Shown: piece after piece, positions 60,375 through 64,000 of the stretch
How the letters are laid out: each line of letters opens with the position of its first letter
Numbering within the stretch: the stretch's first letter is position 1
Source: Inia geoffrensis
Lineage: Eukaryota > Chordata > Mammalia > Artiodactyla > Iniidae
Length of the DNA: 64,000 nucleotides
Reading direction: 5' to 3'
NCBI GenBank assembly: GCA_036417435.1
Contig: CM070901.1
Location: 10,080,001-10,144,000, forward strand
Position numbers and translations under genes: made by a program
Notes under the pieces: model-generated
Databases searched by the model: none
What the model was told of the DNA's origin: nothing
Seen by the model: the letters and a program-made list of their open reading frames with translations, nothing else

Positions 60375-61310
60375 TCATATACCCAGGGCAGTATACCTTT
60401 AAATTTTCTAGTGTGTGTATGTACATATATTTAAATAGACTATTTTTAGAGCAGTTTTTGGTTCATAGCAGAATTGAGTGGAAAATACAGAGAGTTCCTG
60501 TATACCCCTGTCCCCACACATGCATGATTTCCCCTTTTATCAGCATCTCCCACCATGTTTATTATAGTTGATGAACCTACGTTGATGCATCGTAATTGCA
60601 CAGTCCACAGTTTACATTAGGGTTCACTCTTGGTGTTACATACTCTATGGGTATGGACAAATGAATTGATATAATGACGTGTATCCACCATTGTTGTAGA
60701 CATTTCACTGCCCTAATAATCCTTTGTGTTCTGTAAATTCATCCCACCCTCCCCATTAAACCCTGGTCTGATCCTTTTACTGTCTTCATAGTTTTGCCTT
60801 TCCCAGAATGTTAGATATATATCACTAAGTGAAAGAAACCAGTCTGAAAGTTCTACATACTGTATGATTTCAACTACATAACATGCTCTTCCATGGCTTT
60901 TAATGACTTTATAGCTCATTTCTTCTTACTGCTGAATAATATTTCATTGTCTGGATGTACCAGAGTTTATTCATCCATTCATTTACCAGAGAACACCCTG
61001 GCTGCTTTCAAGCCTTGGCAATTATGAATTAGACTCTGCTACAAACATGTGGATTTGGGTTTTTGTGTGGACATAATGATGTCAGTTCATTTGGGCAAAT
61101 ACCAAGAAAGGGGATTGCTGTATTATATGGTGAGAGCATGTTTGTTTTGTTTTATAAGAAACTGTCAAAGTGTTTTACAAAGTGGCTGTACCATTTTGCA
61201 TTCTCACCAGCAAAGAGATTCTCACCAGCAATGAATGAGGGTTCCTGTTGCATCACATCTTTGCCGGCATTTGGTGTTATCAATAAGGCTTGAGTTTTTA
61301 TTAAGCTGGA
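60375..61310 (-). mobile_element. Old L1 3' end, minus strand
   Basis: Antisense L1M-type 3' UTR (GAGAGTTCCTGTATACCCC, GGGTTCACTCTTGGTGTTAC, CACTGCCCTAATAATCC) followed by antisense ORF2 C-terminus (TTGGCAATTATGAATTAG, GAAACTGTCAAAGTGTTTTAC). Ends near 61310. Confidence 0.88.
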
Positions 61311-62792
61311 CATGAATATTTAACACTTGAAAAATAAGAATGCTTATTAATATTTGAAGGTTACTTGAAAAGTCATGGTATCTTCCCAAGATGTCAAAAA
61401 AAAAAAAAAAAAAAACTAGAAAAGCAAGATCCAATGAAAGAAAATGAAATAAAATTTGTTCATTTATTGTGCTGCTGCTTTTTTTCCCCTCACATTGTTC
61501 ACATCAAGATTAGCCCCCTTTAATGTCCTAAGGAAGTACCTGTTAGCCAGGAGAAAGATGTCTGGATTCATGTTACTATGTGGTGAAGGATGAGGCAATG
61601 AGAAGTTTAGTTGTGAACCAGAAGGGACTGATGAGTGAAAGGGCGAGTGTCTGAAGTGATTCCTGTACCAATGTTCAAATGTCCAGGCACATTTTCTGTC
61701 ACATTTCTAGTTGTAATAGGAGTATGTTCCAAATGTTCTTAAAAAGTACTGGACTGTGCTTGCATTGGGATCCTATTTTAACTGAGACAGTCTGCACACT
61801 CAAAGAGAAACTTCTAACAAGGTGACAAATGTACTGTGGACTCCAGAAACCAGGAAAAATAGGAACAACAAACAAATGACCAGAAAAAAAAAAAAGAACG
61901 ATTATGACTACCAGTTGATTTCTCTTCTTAAAAATTCTTTTATTGTGGTTCATTTACAAAGGGAGTAGAAGGATGTATACTGACCCCCACCCTGAACATA
62001 TACTCGGGATTAATTACATACACTTCTCGAGTAGCATATAAATAATGCAAACTACAGTGCAAAGTGCATAATTTGTTACAAATTCTCCTGAAGGTTTTGA
62101 TGAAACTGTTAGCCAAGACTAGCTAGAGTGCCGTCTATCTTGACCATGTTAGATAATCATTTCCTTTTCACATGCTAGTTACAGGGCATTCACTGCTATT
62201 GAATTGGCAGAATTTGCTTCTGAGCCCTAATAGTCTGAGTCCATGCTATTTCAATTAAAGTTGCTTAAAAAAAAAAATCAGAGTTAGCTACTTACAAGGA
62301 TTATATTATTGGAATATCTAACTGTTAAGAGTTATCTTTACAAAATATCACTTACCTTTATGTGGCTCTGAATATTTTCTAATGAGCAGTTTTTGTTTCT
62401 GTGTTTATGAATTCTCCCATTCTCTCTTCTGTCATAACTTGTGCCCTTTGGATTTGGAACATTCTTGTTAGCACAGAAATCTACTCTAGTATCTTAACTC
62501 TTAAGTAAGCCTCACTTTGCCTTATATTCCTCTCCAGCTATTGTCCTTTTTTTTCTGCTGTTCTTCAAAGCAGATTATTCAAATGAGTTTTGTATGCCCA
62601 CAGTCTGCATTTGCTCACTCATCATTCTCTCTTTATATAATATTACAATTTAGCTTCAGTACCCATAACTCTGCAATCTTTTCCTGTCAAGTCATCACCA
62701 CTACATATTGCCAAATCCAGTGTTCTATTATTTGTCCTTACCATAACGTCTTAACAGCATTTAACAAATTTAACCCTTTCTTCTTCCTTTTT
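61311..62792. other. Anonymous sequence with poly-A runs
   Basis: A19-type run at 61397-61415 and A12 near 61885. No gene recognised. Confidence 0.5.
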
Positions 62793-63293
62793 TAATATTT
62801 ATTTTATTGAAGTTTAGTTGATTTACAATGTTTTGTTAATTTCTACTGTAAAGCAAAGTGGTTCAGTTATACACGTATATACATTCTTTTTTGTATTCTT
62901 TTCCATTATGGTTTATCCCAGATGATTGAATATAGTTCCCTGTGCTATACAATAAGACCTTGTTGTTTATCTTTTCTCTGTATAATAGTCGGCATCTGCT
63001 AATCTCAAACTCCCAATCCATCCCTCCACCACCACTCCCGTGGCAACCACAAGTCTGTTTTCTGTCTGTTTCTGTTTTGTAGATAAGTTCATTTGTGTCA
63101 TATTTTATTGAACATATAAGTTATGTTATATGATATTCATCTTTCTCTTTCTCACTTCACTTAGTATGATAATCTCTAGGTCCATCCATGTTGCTGCAAA
63201 TGGCATTATTTCATTCTTTTTTGATGGCTGAGTGATATTCCACTGTATATGTGTACCACATCTTCTTTATCCATTCATCTGTTGATGGACCTT
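62793..63293 (-). mobile_element. 5'-truncated L1 3' end, minus strand
   Basis: From TTTTTAATATTTATTTTATTG through CCCTGTGCTATACAATAAGACC to CCATTCATCTGTTGATGGACC, antisense L1 3' end text very like the left end of the full-length element at 3971. Confidence 0.9.
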
Positions 63294-63362
63294 TCTCCTT
63301 TCTTAAAACCATATTATGTTTTGTTTTGTTTTGTTTGTGATGCTCTTTCCTACTTAATTCTT

Positions 63363-63536
63363 TTTTTGTGGCCTCTCCCTTTGTGGAGCACAGGCTCCGG
63401 ATGCACAGGCTCAGTGGCCATGGCTCACGGGCCCAGCCGCTCTGCAGCATGTGGGATCTTCCCAGACCGGGGCACGAACCCGTGTCCCCTGCATTGGCAG
63501 GCGGACTCCCAACCACTGCGCCACCAGGGAAGCCCT
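63363..63536 (-). mobile_element. tRNA-derived SINE lacking part of its 3' end
   Basis: Starts after TTTTTTTG directly with GGCCTCTCCC, so the GCGGTACGCGGGCCTCTCACTG block found in the other copies is missing. Ends CCACCAGGGAAGCCC. Target-site duplication of 14 bases with one mismatch at 63349-63362 and 63537-63550 shows that the short form inserted as such. Confidence 0.9.
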
Positions 63537-63550
63537 CCTAATTAATTCTT

Positions 63551-63945
63551 AATTCTGTTTCCTTTGCTGACTCTTCCACTGGGCTGATTCCTTGGCCTCC
63601 ACCTTCTCATTTATGCCCATTTTCTTACTCTACCTCTGAGGAGACCTTGTCCAGTCTCAAAGCTTTCAGTTCCAGGTACCTATTGGTAAGTCCCACACAG
63701 CCATCTTCAGTGCTGACCACTCCCCAGAGCTCTATCTTTTTTCCATTGGCCTACTGAGCATTTTCTGTGTTCAAGGATGTAGATGTAAGTGTAGCATGGC
63801 TAACACAGAATATTCATTCCCCTCACACTGCTTCTAATCCCGTTTCTCACCAACCTGTTCTGTTCTCAGCAAACAATACTATTTCTTGCTGAAGTCAAAA
63901 TACAGATATATCAGTGCTTAAAAGATTTTTCTCAGTTAAAAAGTA
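63551..63945. other. Anonymous sequence
   Basis: Nothing recognised. Confidence 0.5.
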
Positions 63946-63949
63946 TTAT

Positions 63950-63990
63950 ATACATAAATATATATATATATATATACATATATATGCAGT
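63950..63990. repeat. (TA)n microsatellite
   Basis: TATATA run with ATACAT interruptions, at the right edge of the window. Confidence 0.85.
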
Positions 63991-64000
63991 TATATTTGCA

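Overview
This is eukaryotic, mammalian intergenic DNA with no host gene that I can support. It is AT-rich, and its recognisable content is transposable elements. The most informative markers are nine tRNA-derived SINEs whose head carries pol III A- and B-box sequence and begins GGGCTTCCCTGGTGGCGCAGTGG. With the associated L1 lineage they point to a cetacean, most likely a toothed whale. I see no exon with splice signals and supported coding content, no CpG island outside repeats, no tRNA or rRNA gene and no CRISPR array.

Layout: 1-3960 is mostly anonymous sequence with old MIR and L2 pieces. 3971-10969 is an old, nearly full-length L1 on the minus strand. 13060-15640 is a much older minus-strand L1, cut by a SINE. 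17930-19370 holds two MIRs and a Tigger-type DNA transposon. 22505-24600 is an old plus-strand L1 into which a younger L1 3' end (carrying a TATC/CA microsatellite) and a SINE have inserted. 25187-29288 is a 5'-truncated minus-strand L1. 30127-30655 is a MaLR-like LTR. 31290-34690 is a minus-strand L1 interrupted by a second L1 3' end and an 80-bp mariner-like MITE. 37415-44760 is the youngest and most complete element: a 7.35-kb plus-strand L1 with clear target-site duplications, a single frame break in ORF1, and one frameshift plus one stop in ORF2.

From 45516 on come a Tigger1-like element with a transposase remnant (to 46329), a decayed minus-strand ERVL-type pol region (about 47100-51910) containing a small palindromic DNA transposon, an LTR-like block at 52330-52640, a cluster of SINEs, a solo LTR (55995-56974), and at 58291-63536 several L1 3' ends and SINEs.

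The genes here do not act together in a pathway. The L1s supply reverse transcriptase and endonuclease in cis and, by established knowledge, mobilise the SINEs in trans. The most unusual things I found are a two-unit diverged tandem duplication with a polypyrimidine tract in the 5' UTR of the young L1, a 4-kb inverted L1 pair about 11 kb apart, a very strong G-quadruplex motif near 14.06 kb, and nested insertions that give a relative chronology. I found no evidence of a new biological system. Family names are from recognition by eye and need a repeat-library search.
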